Origin: Bacteroidota bacterium
Lineage (GTDB): Bacteria; Bacteroidota; Bacteroidia; UKL13-3
Direction of reading: 5' to 3'
DNA: 64,000 nucleotides
Assembly: GCA_947460345.1 (NCBI GenBank)
Contig: CANHGM010000004.1
Location: 60,624-124,623 of the forward strand
Shown: positions 17,075 through 26,290 of the stretch, in pieces
How positions within the stretch are numbered: the stretch's first letter is position 1
Layout: each line of letters opens with the position of its first letter
Position numbers and translations under genes: made by a program
Notes under the pieces: model-generated
Databases searched by the model: none
What the model was told of the DNA's origin: nothing
The model's input: the letters and a program-made list of their open reading frames with translations, nothing else

Positions 17075-18333
17075 TACATAAGTGTGTTGCTAAATTGTTT
17101 AATCAATCTGAAAGCTTCTTCGTATTTCAACAACTTTATTTTGTCATACGTGTCGTTTACATCGTGGTAGTATGGGTAGTCTCCTAATAGATAGAAAAAA
17201 AATGCAGGAATCTTTTTTAAAGTAAATGGATAATGGTCGCTATTAGCAGCATTTGATCTAGGGTTTATAATTGGTAAATATTCCATAACTTTATTGATAT
17301 ATACTAAAGTATCAAATTGCTTTGCATGTGAAGTTGCGTTTACTACAGTCACCCCTTTTTCTCCAGTAGTAACTAAGTCTAAATTGATTAAAAACTTAAT
17401 ATTGTTTAAGTTGAATGTTGGCTTTTCAACAAAGTAATTGCTGCCGGTTAATCCCAATTCTTCTCCTGCAAAAAATATAAAAATGACTGAACACTTAGGT
17501 TTGTTCAATATATAATATTTAGCTAAATCTAAAAGCATTGCCACACCACCGGCATTGTCATTTGCTCCAGGGAAAATAGCCTCTCTTCCCATTTTACCTA
17601 AATGGTCGTAATGGGCTGTAAAAACAATAAATGAGTCAGGCTTTTCTGCCCCTTGTATTTTGCCGATTACATTATTTAATGGATATCCATTCACAAATTC
17701 AGATTCGATATTGAAAGTAATTTCTTTTAAATAAGTTGAAACAATGCCTCTTTTAATATATATTTCTACATATTTTTCAACTCGTTGAGAAGCAGACCAA
17801 GTGAGTTTGTCTTCAATATATACCAAGCCTTTGCTATTCATTCCATTGTTCAAAATCCAAGAGAGTTGTTCTTTATGTATGGTGTTTTTCAATTCAGCTT
17901 TATCCACTAAAAACATTTTATTCCTATTGCTTTTTTTGGATAGCTTTTTAAACAATAAAGGATTGTCAACTGTGGCAGAGTCAATTTTGATTATTTTATA
18001 GCTACCATGGGCTGCGGGGCATTCAGGAGCTACAATGTATTCAATGCCTGGTCTTAGTTTGGTGTCATCTACAATTACTTCTACATCAAATTCAAATTTG
18101 TTTATGGGTACATAAAATTCTTGTAGAAATTGATTGTTTAGAGCCTTAACACCAATATTATTTAGCTCTTTAACTATAAAATCGGCAGCTTTTTTAGAAC
18201 CATCTTTTACATAGCCTCTTCCTTCCATTTCATCAGATGTTAGTTGGTTGATGATATTTTTAACATAAGCTTTATCTTGGCTAAACGAAGCTTTGCATAT
18301 GAAAAGACTCAACAATAAACTTATAAATTTCAT
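17074..18333 (-). CDS. Secreted M28-family zinc aminopeptidase
   Basis: A 419-residue exported metallopeptidase. The signal peptide is about 1-18. A PA-like inserted region precedes the M28 core, which has the co-catalytic zinc ligands in order: FTAHYDHLG (His), GANDNAGG (bridging Asp), FAGEELGLTGS (catalytic Glu plus ligand Glu), INLDLV (Asp) and SDHYPF (His). The family removes N-terminal residues from peptides. ATG at 18333 is preferred to one at 18354 because a -7 element lies between them and because it gives a clean signal peptide. The MerR-like gene follows in the same operon. Confidence 0.88.
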   Translation of the reverse strand: MKFISLLLSLFICKASFSQDKAYVKNIINQLTSDEMEGRGYVKDGSKKAADFIVKELNNIGVKALNNQFLQEFYVPINKFEFDVEVIVDDTKLRPGIEYIVAPECPAAHGSYKIIKIDSATVDNPLLFKKLSKKSNRNKMFLVDKAELKNTIHKEQLSWILNNGMNSKGLVYIEDKLTWSASQRVEKYVEIYIKRGIVSTYLKEITFNIESEFVNGYPLNNVIGKIQGAEKPDSFIVFTAHYDHLGKMGREAIFPGANDNAGGVAMLLDLAKYYILNKPKCSVIFIFFAGEELGLTGSNYFVEKPTFNLNNIKFLINLDLVTTGEKGVTVVNATSHAKQFDTLVYINKVMEYLPIINPRSNAANSDHYPFTLKKIPAFFFYLLGDYPYYHDVNDTYDKIKLLKYEEAFRLIKQFSNTLM

Positions 18334-18337
18334 CAGA

Positions 18338-18345
18338 CAAAAGTA
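18338..18345 (-). promoter_or_regulatory. -7 element 4 nt before the M28 peptidase start
   Basis: Exact TACTTTTG on the minus strand, separated by TCTG from the ATG at 18333. It implies a leaderless or nearly leaderless mRNA and rules against the upstream start at 18354. Confidence 0.5.
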
Positions 18346-18555
18346 ATTCATCAACTCTTAAATTATTAAATCAGATTTTAGGTTTGTTTTTTTAAATATA
18401 TTTACGTTTGTTAAATCAAACCAAGCATTGGTAGATATAAATCAGGTATTTCTGTAAAATAGTCTAGTTTTTGTGTTTTTTAATAGGCAACTAATGTACT
18501 TAATTTGCTGTCAATATAAGTAGCTAGTTGTTTTATACTTTAAATCATAGAAACC

Positions 18556-20805
18556 ATGAAAAAAATACTTTTACTTTCAATATATCTGACTCTTGTATGC
18601 TGTTCTATATATGCTCAAAATATTAAATATTATCCAACCCAACCTCAGCTTTTTGGTAGAGATATGACTTTCCCTTTTACAGGTGGATTCCAAACAGCTT
18701 TTGCACAACCCTTTGATTTGAATAATGATGGACAGAAAGATTTGGTTTTTTTTGATAGAGTAGGCAATAAATCACTCACTTATTTAGATACAGGAACTAC
18801 CACACATGCATATATATATGCTCCTGCTTACGAGCCTTATTTTAATTTTATTACCAGTTGGTTTTTAGTTAGAGATTTTAATAGAGATGGTAAAGACGAT
18901 TTTTTCGTAGGAAATTCAGGCAATGTAGATGTATATAAAAATATTTCTTCTGGTAATAAGCCGTTGTTTAAATTGGTTTATTCCACATTAACAGATACGG
19001 AACTGATTAATATAAGTATTCCTGATTTAAAATCTAATATATATGTTGACCAAGGAGGCCTGCCTTCATTTGAGGATATGGATGGTGATGGAGATATAGA
19101 TGTGATGTCACTTAATATTTTAAGTACATATATAGATTATTATCAGAATATGCAAGTAGAAGCCAAATTGCCCAAAGACAGTATGGCTTTAGTAAGAGTT
19201 GATCCTTGTTGGGGAAGTATGGGAATTTCTTTTTTTAATAACAATGCAGATTTAGGGATTTCGTGTGAAAAAAATTATAGACATTCATCAGCTCACTTTG
19301 GTAGTACTTTTTGTGTGTTTGATGAAGATGGTGATGGTGATGTAGATATGTTACATGGCGATGTGGGATATAGTAACCTCACGTTATTTAAAAATGGTAA
19401 AAAACAATACAATTGGAAATGGGATACTATTATCAGTACTGATACTTTATTCCCTTCTTATAACAAACCAGTTAATACATCTACGTGGCCTGCTGCTGCT
19501 TATTTTGATATAGATAAAGATGGAATCAAGGATTTATATTTTTGTAGCAATGAGCCTAAGGCTACACGCAATATAAAGGTAAATGGTTTTTATAAAAATA
19601 AAGGCACCAATACCAAACCTAATTTTGAATTTGCAACCCATGATATATTTAAAGACAAGCAGCTTGATATTGGATGTGCAGCAGCTCCAGCATTCTATGA
19701 TTATGATAGTGATGGAGATCAAGACTTAGTGATTGGCACCGGATGGGATAAATTACAAAGCCATGATACAGACTATGCCTTATATTTATATAAAAATATT
19801 GGCACAGATACCCTGCCAAATTATGAGTTAATAGATACCAATTGGTTAAATATAATTCAATACCATATATTTCCAGCCATACCAAGTTTTGGAGACTTGA
19901 ACGGAGATAAAAAACCAGATTTACTTATTGGAAACAGTTCAGGAAGGCTGGTGTATTTCGAGAACCAATCAGGTATGTTTACATATATAACTGACCAATA
20001 TGACAGTATTGATGTGGGGCTGTATAGTAGCCCTAGTATAGCTGATATGAATAATGATGGTAAAAATGATTTAGTAGTTGGTCAATTATTCGGGGTTTTA
20101 TATTATTACGAAAGAAATACCAATACTACATTCCCACTTTACGATTTAAAAACAGACTCTTTGGGTAAAATATACACCAATTATAGTTTTTATGATACAG
20201 CCAATCAAATGTGGATTGTTGAAACAGAAGGCATGTCGGCACCTTGTGTTAAAGACATTAATAATGATGGGAAGTTAGATTTGGTGGCAGGCACCAAACA
20301 TGGAGATATAAAAATATATTACAATATCAGTGACTATATATATACCCAAGCAAAAGCAACAGATAGCTTGTTTTATGATTTAACTACAGATACTTTTGAT
20401 AACCCATGGTTAGGCATCAGAACCATCCCAGCTGTCCATAACTTAGACGGAGATACTTTAATAGATATTTTAGTGGGTAATTTTAGGGGCGGACTCAATT
20501 TCTATGGAACTAGAAAAAATGCACCGGTGATATATAGTGGCATTGCCAATAATAGCAAAGTTAGTGAATATACCAATATAAGTGTTTATCCAAACCCTGC
20601 CAATGAGCTATTGAATGTGATTTATACTGGTATAAATGATCAGAAAACATATATCATATATAATTTACTAGGCCAAGAGTTTATGTCAGGAATGATAGCC
20701 CAAAATAGGTCAGAAATACATATTCAAGAGTTACCTTCAGGGATATATATATTAAAATTGACTAGCGAAAATGGCCAATCAGCAATGAAGTTTGTGAAAC
20801 AATAA
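18556..20805 (+). CDS. Secreted FG-GAP/VCBS repeat protein with T9SS sorting domain
   Basis: A 749-residue exported protein with a signal peptide at about 1-20. About ten FG-GAP-type repeats carry calcium-loop motifs such as DLNNDGQKDLVFF, DFNRDGKDDFFVG, DEDGDGDVDMLHGD, DYDSDGDQDLVIG and DMNNDGKNDLVVG, predicting an integrin-like beta-propeller. The last 80 residues are a T9SS type A sorting domain (ISVYPNPANELLNVIY ... GIYILKLTSENG). It is likely a surface-attached or released adhesion/binding protein; no enzymatic domain is visible. It is a single gene with about 220 bp of upstream sequence. Confidence 0.85.
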   Translation: MKKILLLSIYLTLVCCSIYAQNIKYYPTQPQLFGRDMTFPFTGGFQTAFAQPFDLNNDGQKDLVFFDRVGNKSLTYLDTGTTTHAYIYAPAYEPYFNFITSWFLVRDFNRDGKDDFFVGNSGNVDVYKNISSGNKPLFKLVYSTLTDTELINISIPDLKSNIYVDQGGLPSFEDMDGDGDIDVMSLNILSTYIDYYQNMQVEAKLPKDSMALVRVDPCWGSMGISFFNNNADLGISCEKNYRHSSAHFGSTFCVFDEDGDGDVDMLHGDVGYSNLTLFKNGKKQYNWKWDTIISTDTLFPSYNKPVNTSTWPAAAYFDIDKDGIKDLYFCSNEPKATRNIKVNGFYKNKGTNTKPNFEFATHDIFKDKQLDIGCAAAPAFYDYDSDGDQDLVIGTGWDKLQSHDTDYALYLYKNIGTDTLPNYELIDTNWLNIIQYHIFPAIPSFGDLNGDKKPDLLIGNSSGRLVYFENQSGMFTYITDQYDSIDVGLYSSPSIADMNNDGKNDLVVGQLFGVLYYYERNTNTTFPLYDLKTDSLGKIYTNYSFYDTANQMWIVETEGMSAPCVKDINNDGKLDLVAGTKHGDIKIYYNISDYIYTQAKATDSLFYDLTTDTFDNPWLGIRTIPAVHNLDGDTLIDILVGNFRGGLNFYGTRKNAPVIYSGIANNSKVSEYTNISVYPNPANELLNVIYTGINDQKTYIIYNLLGQEFMSGMIAQNRSEIHIQELPSGIYILKLTSENGQSAMKFVKQ

Positions 20806-20877
20806 ATGGAAGTGTTTTTAATTGAAATTATTTTTACGATTAATTGATTAAAATTACTTAATTGTATTCAAATCTAG

Positions 20878-20885
20878 TACCTTTG
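20878..20885 (+). promoter_or_regulatory. Bacteroidota -7 element
   Basis: Exact TACCTTTG, ending 15 nt before the ATG of the small membrane protein gene. Confidence 0.5.
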
Positions 20886-20900
20886 AAGTCTAATTTTAGG

Positions 20901-21131
20901 ATGAAAAAAGTCATATTCATTTTTGTTTTTTGTGTTTCTCAAATAGTTGCTTTTGCTCAATGTTCTATGTGTAAAGCCAATGCTGAAAGTTCTATGCATC
21001 AAGGCAGTTCGGCTGCAGCAGGTTTAAACCAAGGCATATCATATTTAATATTGGTTCCATATATGGCAGCAGCTGCGGTGGGTTTGGCTTTCTTTTATCA
21101 CTACAAAAAAAACCAACGCAAACATGTGTGA
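20901..21131 (+). CDS. Small exported membrane protein with CxxC motif
   Basis: A 76-residue protein with a signal peptide (about 1-20, cleavage near AFAQ-C), a CSMC motif right after it, and one membrane helix (about 46-65) before a basic tail (HYKKNQRKHV). ATG at 20901 is chosen over an upstream TTG because the signal peptide then starts at Met. The stop overlaps the DUF983 gene by 8 bp, and I believe this pair recurs in Bacteroidota. Function is unknown; a heme- or metal-handling role near DUF983 is speculation. Confidence 0.65.
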   Translation: MKKVIFIFVFCVSQIVAFAQCSMCKANAESSMHQGSSAAAGLNQGISYLILVPYMAAAAVGLAFFYHYKKNQRKHV

Positions 21132-21513
21132 TAAACCAGCAGGAAGCAAACTAAATGGGCTACTTAAACAAAAATGTCCTAAATGCAGAAGAGGCAAAGT
21201 GTTTACACATCCATTTTACAACTTAGCACATTACAGCGATATGCCAAAGAATTGTGTTGTATGTGGGCATCAATTCGAAATTGAACCAGGTTATTTTTAC
21301 AGTGCCATGTATATTGGCTATATGATGACATCAGCCATGTGTATTATCATGGGTGCAATTGTTTATTTTCTTCTAAACGACCCAGATACTTGGGTATATA
21401 TAACGGCAATTATTTCTACTTTGGTTTTGGTTTCACCACTTACACTTAGATACTCTAGAATGGTGGCCATGTATTTTATTACCAATGTGAAATTTGACGA
21501 GAAATGGAAATAA
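21124..21513 (+). CDS. DUF983 family membrane protein
   Basis: A 129-residue protein with two zinc-ribbon-like Cys pairs in the N-terminal half (KCPKC at about 17-21 and CVVCGHQF near 44-51) and two membrane helices (about 62-84 and 90-108). DUF983 proteins occur in Bacteroidota and Alphaproteobacteria, in the latter often near cytochrome oxidase genes, but their function is not established. It is translationally coupled to the small CxxC protein before it. A possible metal-handling role is inferred only from the Cys pairs. Confidence 0.8.
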   Translation: MCDKPAGSKLNGLLKQKCPKCRRGKVFTHPFYNLAHYSDMPKNCVVCGHQFEIEPGYFYSAMYIGYMMTSAMCIIMGAIVYFLLNDPDTWVYITAIISTLVLVSPLTLRYSRMVAMYFITNVKFDEKWK

Positions 21514-22036
21514 TGCTTTCCTTTTCATAAATAAATTCGGTACTTTTTTCTAAAGAATGTTGTCTTTAATATGTAAGAAAGTGAATAAGGTAAATTCTCT
21601 TATTTAGCAATAAAACCTTTGTGTGGCAAAGATTAATTATATTGGTGCTGTAAATAAATAGACCATAAAATAGCTAAACATTACATGCTGGAAAAAACGG
21701 TAACATTGCCCCCCTATTGTTGGAGCAAATTGACCCCCTAAAAAGACTTTTGAATTGAAGCTTTATGAAAAAACATGAAGCCTGAATTGAACGAACCCAA
21801 GTTTCATATACACAAAGATGGTTGCGGTCACCGCGGACTTACTGGTGGTTGTATGTATTTTATTAGACTAAGTGGAACAGTTCGGAATTAACAACTAAAA
21901 CAGTAATTCTAGCTAAGTTTATCATTGAGCCAAAAGATTTAATAGATTTGTCATCACAAGTAGCTAAGTAATCAAATTACATTTTTTATTCACACATCAT
22001 TTTCTGTAGACTGCATACATTATCTTCGCAGTGTTG
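21514..22036. other. Non-coding gap with transposon debris
   Basis: A 523-bp stretch with no convincing ORF. Its only recognisable content is the IS21-like end at 21686-21741. The rest, including a locally GC-richer patch around 21818-21850, matches nothing I know. No tRNA or clear structured RNA was seen. Confidence 0.6.
21686..21741. mobile_element. Remnant end of an IS21-family element
   Basis: Begins with TG and carries two direct repeats of the type GGnnnAnATTGnCCCCC: GGTAACATTGCCCCCC (21699-21714) and GGAGCAAATTGACCCCC (21722-21738). IS21-family ends start with TG and contain several such internal repeats for transposase binding. No istA or istB coding sequence and no opposite end are visible, so this is a scar or solo end. 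Confidence 0.55.
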
Positions 22037-23725
22037 ATGGAACAGTATGTAGTATCTTCTAGAAAATATCGCCCGGTTACCTTTGATACCGTGGTTAGTC
22101 AGCACCATGTGACGGCTACCTTAAAAAATGCAATCAAGAATAATCATTTAGCACAAGCATTTCTTTTTTGTGGACCTAGAGGTGTTGGTAAAACAACCTG
22201 TGCTCGTATTCTAGCTAAAACAATCAATTGTTTAAATTTAACTAGTGATTTAGAGCCATGCAATGAGTGTGAAAGTTGTAAAGCTTTTAATCATTCTGCT
22301 TCTTTTAATATATATGAATTAGATGCAGCTTCTAATAACTCTGTAGAAGATATTAGAGCTTTAGTAGATCAAGTTAGATATGCTCCACAAGGGGCTAAAT
22401 ATAAAATCTATATCATAGATGAGGTACACATGCTTAGTACCGCAGCTTTCAATGCGTTTCTTAAAACATTAGAAGAGCCGCCATCGTATGCCATTTTTAT
22501 TTTAGCCACTACCGAAAGACACAAAATATTGCCTACCATTTTAAGTAGGTGCCAAGTGTTTAATTTTAACAGAATTACGGTTGAAGAAATAGTTGGACAA
22601 CTCAAAAGAATTTGTGAAACTGAAAAGATAGAGGCTGAAGAAGAAGCATTATATACCATTGCCAGAAAAGCTGATGGTGCTATGAGAGATGCCTTAACCA
22701 TTTTAGACCAAATGGTGAGTTTTGCAGGCAACTCCATCACCTATAAACATGTTGCTGAAAATTTAAATATATTAGATTACGAATATTATTTTAACATGAC
22801 TGATGCGTTGCTTAATCAACACATGAGCAAGGCTTTAAATTTATTTGATGAAGTATTACTCAAAGGTTTTGATGCACATTTGTTTTTGAATGGACTAAGC
22901 GAACATTATCGCAACTTGTTGGTTTGTAAAGATCAAGCTACGTTAAAGTTGATGGAAGTGCCAGAAACAGCTGCCAATAGATATAAAGCACAAAGCAACT
23001 TGGCATCCACTGCGTTTTTGTTAAATGCTTTAAACATCACCAATCAAGCTGACTTAAATTATAAAACAAGCAGAAATACCCGCTTGCATGTTGAGGTAGC
23101 TTTAATAAAAATGTGTCATATATTGTCTGTGATTCATATAAAGGCTGACGAAGCAGATAAAAAAAAAACTGATGTAGAAACGTCGAATGTGGGAGCTAAA
23201 AATCCTGCACCGATTCCTGCCAAACAAGTGGCTGCACAAGTAAGCCCAAAGGTTTCTCTTTCTTTAAACAAAGCTGAATTATTAGCCCAACTTAAAAGTA
23301 AAGAAAACCAATCAAAGGAGTCAGAAGTGGTTGAGCAAGTTCACGACAATGAAATTATTTTAACAGATTTAAACGAAGTTTCGTTGGCTGAGATTAAAGC
23401 ACAATTCAAAGCACATTTAGATAAAAAAGGATTAAAAAATATAGTCAGTAATTTTGATACCATACAGTTTGAAATAGATGGAACACGAAAAATTATAGTG
23501 AAATCGCTGGGTGTTATAGCCAAAGTATTAGAAGAAGAAAAATCAGATTTAATACTAATAGCAAGAGGGGTAACTGGTTTTAAACCTACAGTAGATATAC
23601 AAACGATTAAATTAGAACAACAAGGCACCTATTACTTTACCAACGAAGAAAGATTTAAGAAGTTGGTAGAGGATTATCCGATGTTAAAAGAGTTTGCTAA
23701 GTTAGTAGAACTAAGAGCTGATTAA
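22037..23725 (+). CDS. dnaX: DNA polymerase III subunit gamma/tau
   Basis: A 562-residue clamp-loader ATPase. The first 370 residues are the AAA+ and collar domains: Walker A GPRGVGKTT (46-54), zinc-binding Cys65, Cys75, Cys78 and Cys81, Walker B-like YIIDEVHML, and the SRCQVF sensor. A Lys/Glu/Ala-rich linker follows (about 370-450), then a C-terminal tau-like domain. ATG at 22037 is preferred to the GTG at 22031. No evident internal frameshift slip site was spotted. It overlaps rsgA by one base (TAATG), so the two are coupled. Confidence 0.95.
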   Translation: MEQYVVSSRKYRPVTFDTVVSQHHVTATLKNAIKNNHLAQAFLFCGPRGVGKTTCARILAKTINCLNLTSDLEPCNECESCKAFNHSASFNIYELDAASNNSVEDIRALVDQVRYAPQGAKYKIYIIDEVHMLSTAAFNAFLKTLEEPPSYAIFILATTERHKILPTILSRCQVFNFNRITVEEIVGQLKRICETEKIEAEEEALYTIARKADGAMRDALTILDQMVSFAGNSITYKHVAENLNILDYEYYFNMTDALLNQHMSKALNLFDEVLLKGFDAHLFLNGLSEHYRNLLVCKDQATLKLMEVPETAANRYKAQSNLASTAFLLNALNITNQADLNYKTSRNTRLHVEVALIKMCHILSVIHIKADEADKKKTDVETSNVGAKNPAPIPAKQVAAQVSPKVSLSLNKAELLAQLKSKENQSKESEVVEQVHDNEIILTDLNEVSLAEIKAQFKAHLDKKGLKNIVSNFDTIQFEIDGTRKIIVKSLGVIAKVLEEEKSDLILIARGVTGFKPTVDIQTIKLEQQGTYYFTNEERFKKLVEDYPMLKEFAKLVELRAD

Positions 23726-24642
23726 TGGTTGTAAAAGCGCGAGTTATAAAGTCTACCGGAAGTTGGTATCAATTAAAATTAGCCAATGGCGAATTGATTT
23801 TAGCCCGTATTAAAGGTAAATTAAAACTTCTCGAAAACAAATCAACAAACCCTATAGCTGTGGGGGATTGGGTTGAAGCTGAACTAGAAAGCAGCTCTGA
23901 ACATTATACCATTAGTAAAGTATTGCCCAGACAAAATTATATCATCAGAAAATCAAATAATTTGTCAAAGCAAACGCAGATTATTGCTTCAAACATGGAC
24001 TTGGCTTGTATAGTGGTTTCGGCTGTTGCACCAGTGACCTCTACCGGGTTTATCGATCGTTTTTTGGTGACTGCAGAAGCCTATCATTTGCCCGTATTGA
24101 TTATATATAACAAAGTGGATATATATGGTTTGGATATATATGAAGAGATGTCGAGTGTATATACTAAAATCGGCTATCAAACCATGGCCGTATCAGCCAA
24201 AGAATATATAGGGATAGATGCACTTAAAGATTTTTTAAAGAATAAAACTACTTTGTTTACAGGGCATTCAGGAGTTGGTAAGTCGTCTTTGCTAAATATA
24301 CTGATACCCGGAACTGAAAGAAAAGTTGGAGAGATTTCAGACAGCACCATGATGGGTAAACACACTACTACTTTTGCTGAGATGTTTGATATGCCTGATG
24401 GTGGAAGCATTATTGATACACCAGGCATCAGAGATTTAGGAGTGATAGATATTGATAAAAAAGAACTGGCCCATTATTTTCCTGAGATGCGAAAATTGAT
24501 GAACGAATGCAAGTTTAACAATTGTATACATGTGAACGAGCCACAATGCGCAGTGCTAAAGGCAGTAAATGACGGAGTTTTAGACCCAGGCAGGTATTAT
24601 AATTACTTGAGTATTCTACGGAATGAGGATGTGATGGGGTGA
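23725..24642 (+). CDS. rsgA: Ribosome small subunit-dependent GTPase A
   Basis: A 305-residue circularly permuted GTPase that matures the 30S subunit. An OB-fold at about 1-65 is followed by the GTPase motifs in permuted order: NKVD (G4), TGHSGVGKSS (G1) and DTPGIRD (G3). A C-terminal zinc motif contains CKFNNCIHVNEPQC. It starts on the last base of the dnaX stop codon. Length is normal. Confidence 0.96.
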   Translation: MVVKARVIKSTGSWYQLKLANGELILARIKGKLKLLENKSTNPIAVGDWVEAELESSSEHYTISKVLPRQNYIIRKSNNLSKQTQIIASNMDLACIVVSAVAPVTSTGFIDRFLVTAEAYHLPVLIIYNKVDIYGLDIYEEMSSVYTKIGYQTMAVSAKEYIGIDALKDFLKNKTTLFTGHSGVGKSSLLNILIPGTERKVGEISDSTMMGKHTTTFAEMFDMPDGGSIIDTPGIRDLGVIDIDKKELAHYFPEMRKLMNECKFNNCIHVNEPQCAVLKAVNDGVLDPGRYYNYLSILRNEDVMG

Positions 24643-24682
24643 TTGTATTATTTTTCAACTCTCTTTTTTTGCAAACTATTCT

Positions 24683-24690
24683 TACCTTTG
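24683..24690 (+). promoter_or_regulatory. Bacteroidota -7 element for gmk-nadD
   Basis: Exact TACCTTTG, ending 13 nt before the gmk ATG. Confidence 0.5.
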
Positions 24691-24703
24691 CCACCCTTAA
24701 TAT

Positions 24704-25279
24704 ATGCAACAAGGCAAACTCATTATCTTTTCAGCACCATCAGGGAGTGGCAAAACCACCATTGTGAAGCACTTGCTTGAGACCGACCCAAGGCTGGCTT
24801 TTTCAGTATCAGCCTGCACCCGCGAAAAAAGAGCCCACGAAGTAGATGGCAAAGATTATTACTTCCTAACCGAACAAGATTTTAAAAACAAAATTGAAGA
24901 AGATTCTTTTGTAGAATGGGAAGAGGTTTATCCCGGTCACTTCTATGGCACTTTGAAAAGTGAAATTGACAGAATTTGGGTTGAAGGTAAACACATCCTT
25001 TTTGACATAGATGTGGAAGGGGGCCTAAATATAAAGCATATATATAAAGATAAAGCTTTAGCCATTTTTGTAAAACCTATTTCTATAGAAGTAATCAAAC
25101 ACAGACTCACACACAGGTCTACTGAAACCATAGAAAAACAAAATATGCGTATAGCCAAAGCTGAAAAAGAATTGGCCTATGAACATGAGTTTGATAAAGT
25201 ATTAATTAATGATGTGTTAGAAGAAGCATTCGCAGAAGCTCATCGCTTGGTTGATGAATATATAAACCCATGCATATAG
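24704..25279 (+). CDS. gmk: Guanylate kinase
   Basis: A 191-residue GMP kinase (GMP + ATP to GDP + ADP). It has the P-loop SAPSGSGKTT at about 10-19, the GMP-binding SACTREKRAHEVDGKDYYFL, and FDIDVEGGLNIK. It overlaps nadD by 10 bp, so the two share a transcript. Confidence 0.96.
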   Translation: MQQGKLIIFSAPSGSGKTTIVKHLLETDPRLAFSVSACTREKRAHEVDGKDYYFLTEQDFKNKIEEDSFVEWEEVYPGHFYGTLKSEIDRIWVEGKHILFDIDVEGGLNIKHIYKDKALAIFVKPISIEVIKHRLTHRSTETIEKQNMRIAKAEKELAYEHEFDKVLINDVLEEAFAEAHRLVDEYINPCI

Positions 25280-25836
25280 TTTTATATTTTGGTTCGTTTA
25301 ACCCCATACACACAGGGCATTTAATTATTGCTTCGGCTGTAGTTGAAAGGGAAGAAGTAGATGCGTTGTGGTTTGTGGTCTCACCTCACAATCCCTTTAA
25401 AAACGAACAAGATTTATGGGACGAACAAGTAAGATTAGAATTAGTTAAAAAATCGATAAGCGATGACAGCCGGTTGTCGTGCTGTGAGATTGAATATACT
25501 TTACCCAAGCCTTCCTATACTATTGACACTTTAGAGGCCTTAAAAAAACGTTTTCCAACGTATACATTTTCAATTTTAATAGGAAGTGATAATATAGAGA
25601 AGTTGCATCAATGGAAAGATTTTGACCAACTCATTTCTAACCATCATATATATGTGTATCCTCGTTTGAATTTTTCTGCTGAATCTCTCAAACATCCCCA
25701 TATCATTGCAGTAGAAGCACCCATTGTTGAACTCTCAGCCACTTATATTCGCCAATTGATACAAGAAAAAAAATCAGTAAAGTATATAGTGCCACCTGTT
25801 GTTGAAGAATATATACAAACTCATTTATATATATAA
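25270..25836 (+). CDS. nadD: Nicotinate-nucleotide adenylyltransferase
   Basis: A 188-residue nucleotidyltransferase making deamido-NAD from NaMN and ATP. It starts MHIVLYFGSFNPIHTGHLII, with the GSFNPIHxGH nucleotide site. SPHNPFK and the C-terminal LSATYIRQLI (ISSTxIR-type) motif are present. It overlaps gmk at the 5' end and is 3 bp from the DCC gene. Confidence 0.95.
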   Translation: MHIVLYFGSFNPIHTGHLIIASAVVEREEVDALWFVVSPHNPFKNEQDLWDEQVRLELVKKSISDDSRLSCCEIEYTLPKPSYTIDTLEALKKRFPTYTFSILIGSDNIEKLHQWKDFDQLISNHHIYVYPRLNFSAESLKHPHIIAVEAPIVELSATYIRQLIQEKKSVKYIVPPVVEEYIQTHLYI

Positions 25837-25839
25837 CCC

Positions 25840-26247
25840 ATGCAAATTCCTGAACATGTATTATTGTTTGATGGGGTGTGTAATTTGTGCAATGGGGCAG
25901 TTCAGTTTATCATCAAACACGATAAAAAAACTGTCATAAAATTTGCATCGTTGCAATCGACAGCAGGGCAAGAACTCTTGAATAAATACCATATCAACAG
26001 TGAAACTTATGATACCATGATATATATTCAAAACCAAGTGGTATATACGGAGTCGAATGCAGCTTTGAGAATAGCCAGTAAGCTTGGATGTTTTTGGAAA
26101 ACAGCTGTATTGTTATATATTTTTCCTGAGTTTATCCGAAATGCATTTTACAGAATGGTTTCAAGAAATAGGTATAGAATATTTGGAAAAAGAGAAACCT
26201 GTATGATTCCATCACCTGAAATTGTAAGCAGATTTTTAGACGTGTAA
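25840..26247 (+). CDS. DCC-family thiol-disulfide oxidoreductase-like protein (DUF393)
   Basis: A 135-residue protein with the family motif LLFDGVCNLCNGAVQFII (DxxCxxC) at about 8-25 and the later RYRIFGKRETCMIPSPE. The DCC family is predicted to have a thioredoxin-like fold with a CxxC redox site; substrates are unknown. It lies 3 bp after nadD and is probably the last gene of the gmk operon. Confidence 0.88.
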   Translation: MQIPEHVLLFDGVCNLCNGAVQFIIKHDKKTVIKFASLQSTAGQELLNKYHINSETYDTMIYIQNQVVYTESNAALRIASKLGCFWKTAVLLYIFPEFIRNAFYRMVSRNRYRIFGKRETCMIPSPEIVSRFLDV

Positions 26248-26290
26248 AAATATATATGGTAATCTGAGTTTTCTTGTATTTTTTTGCACC

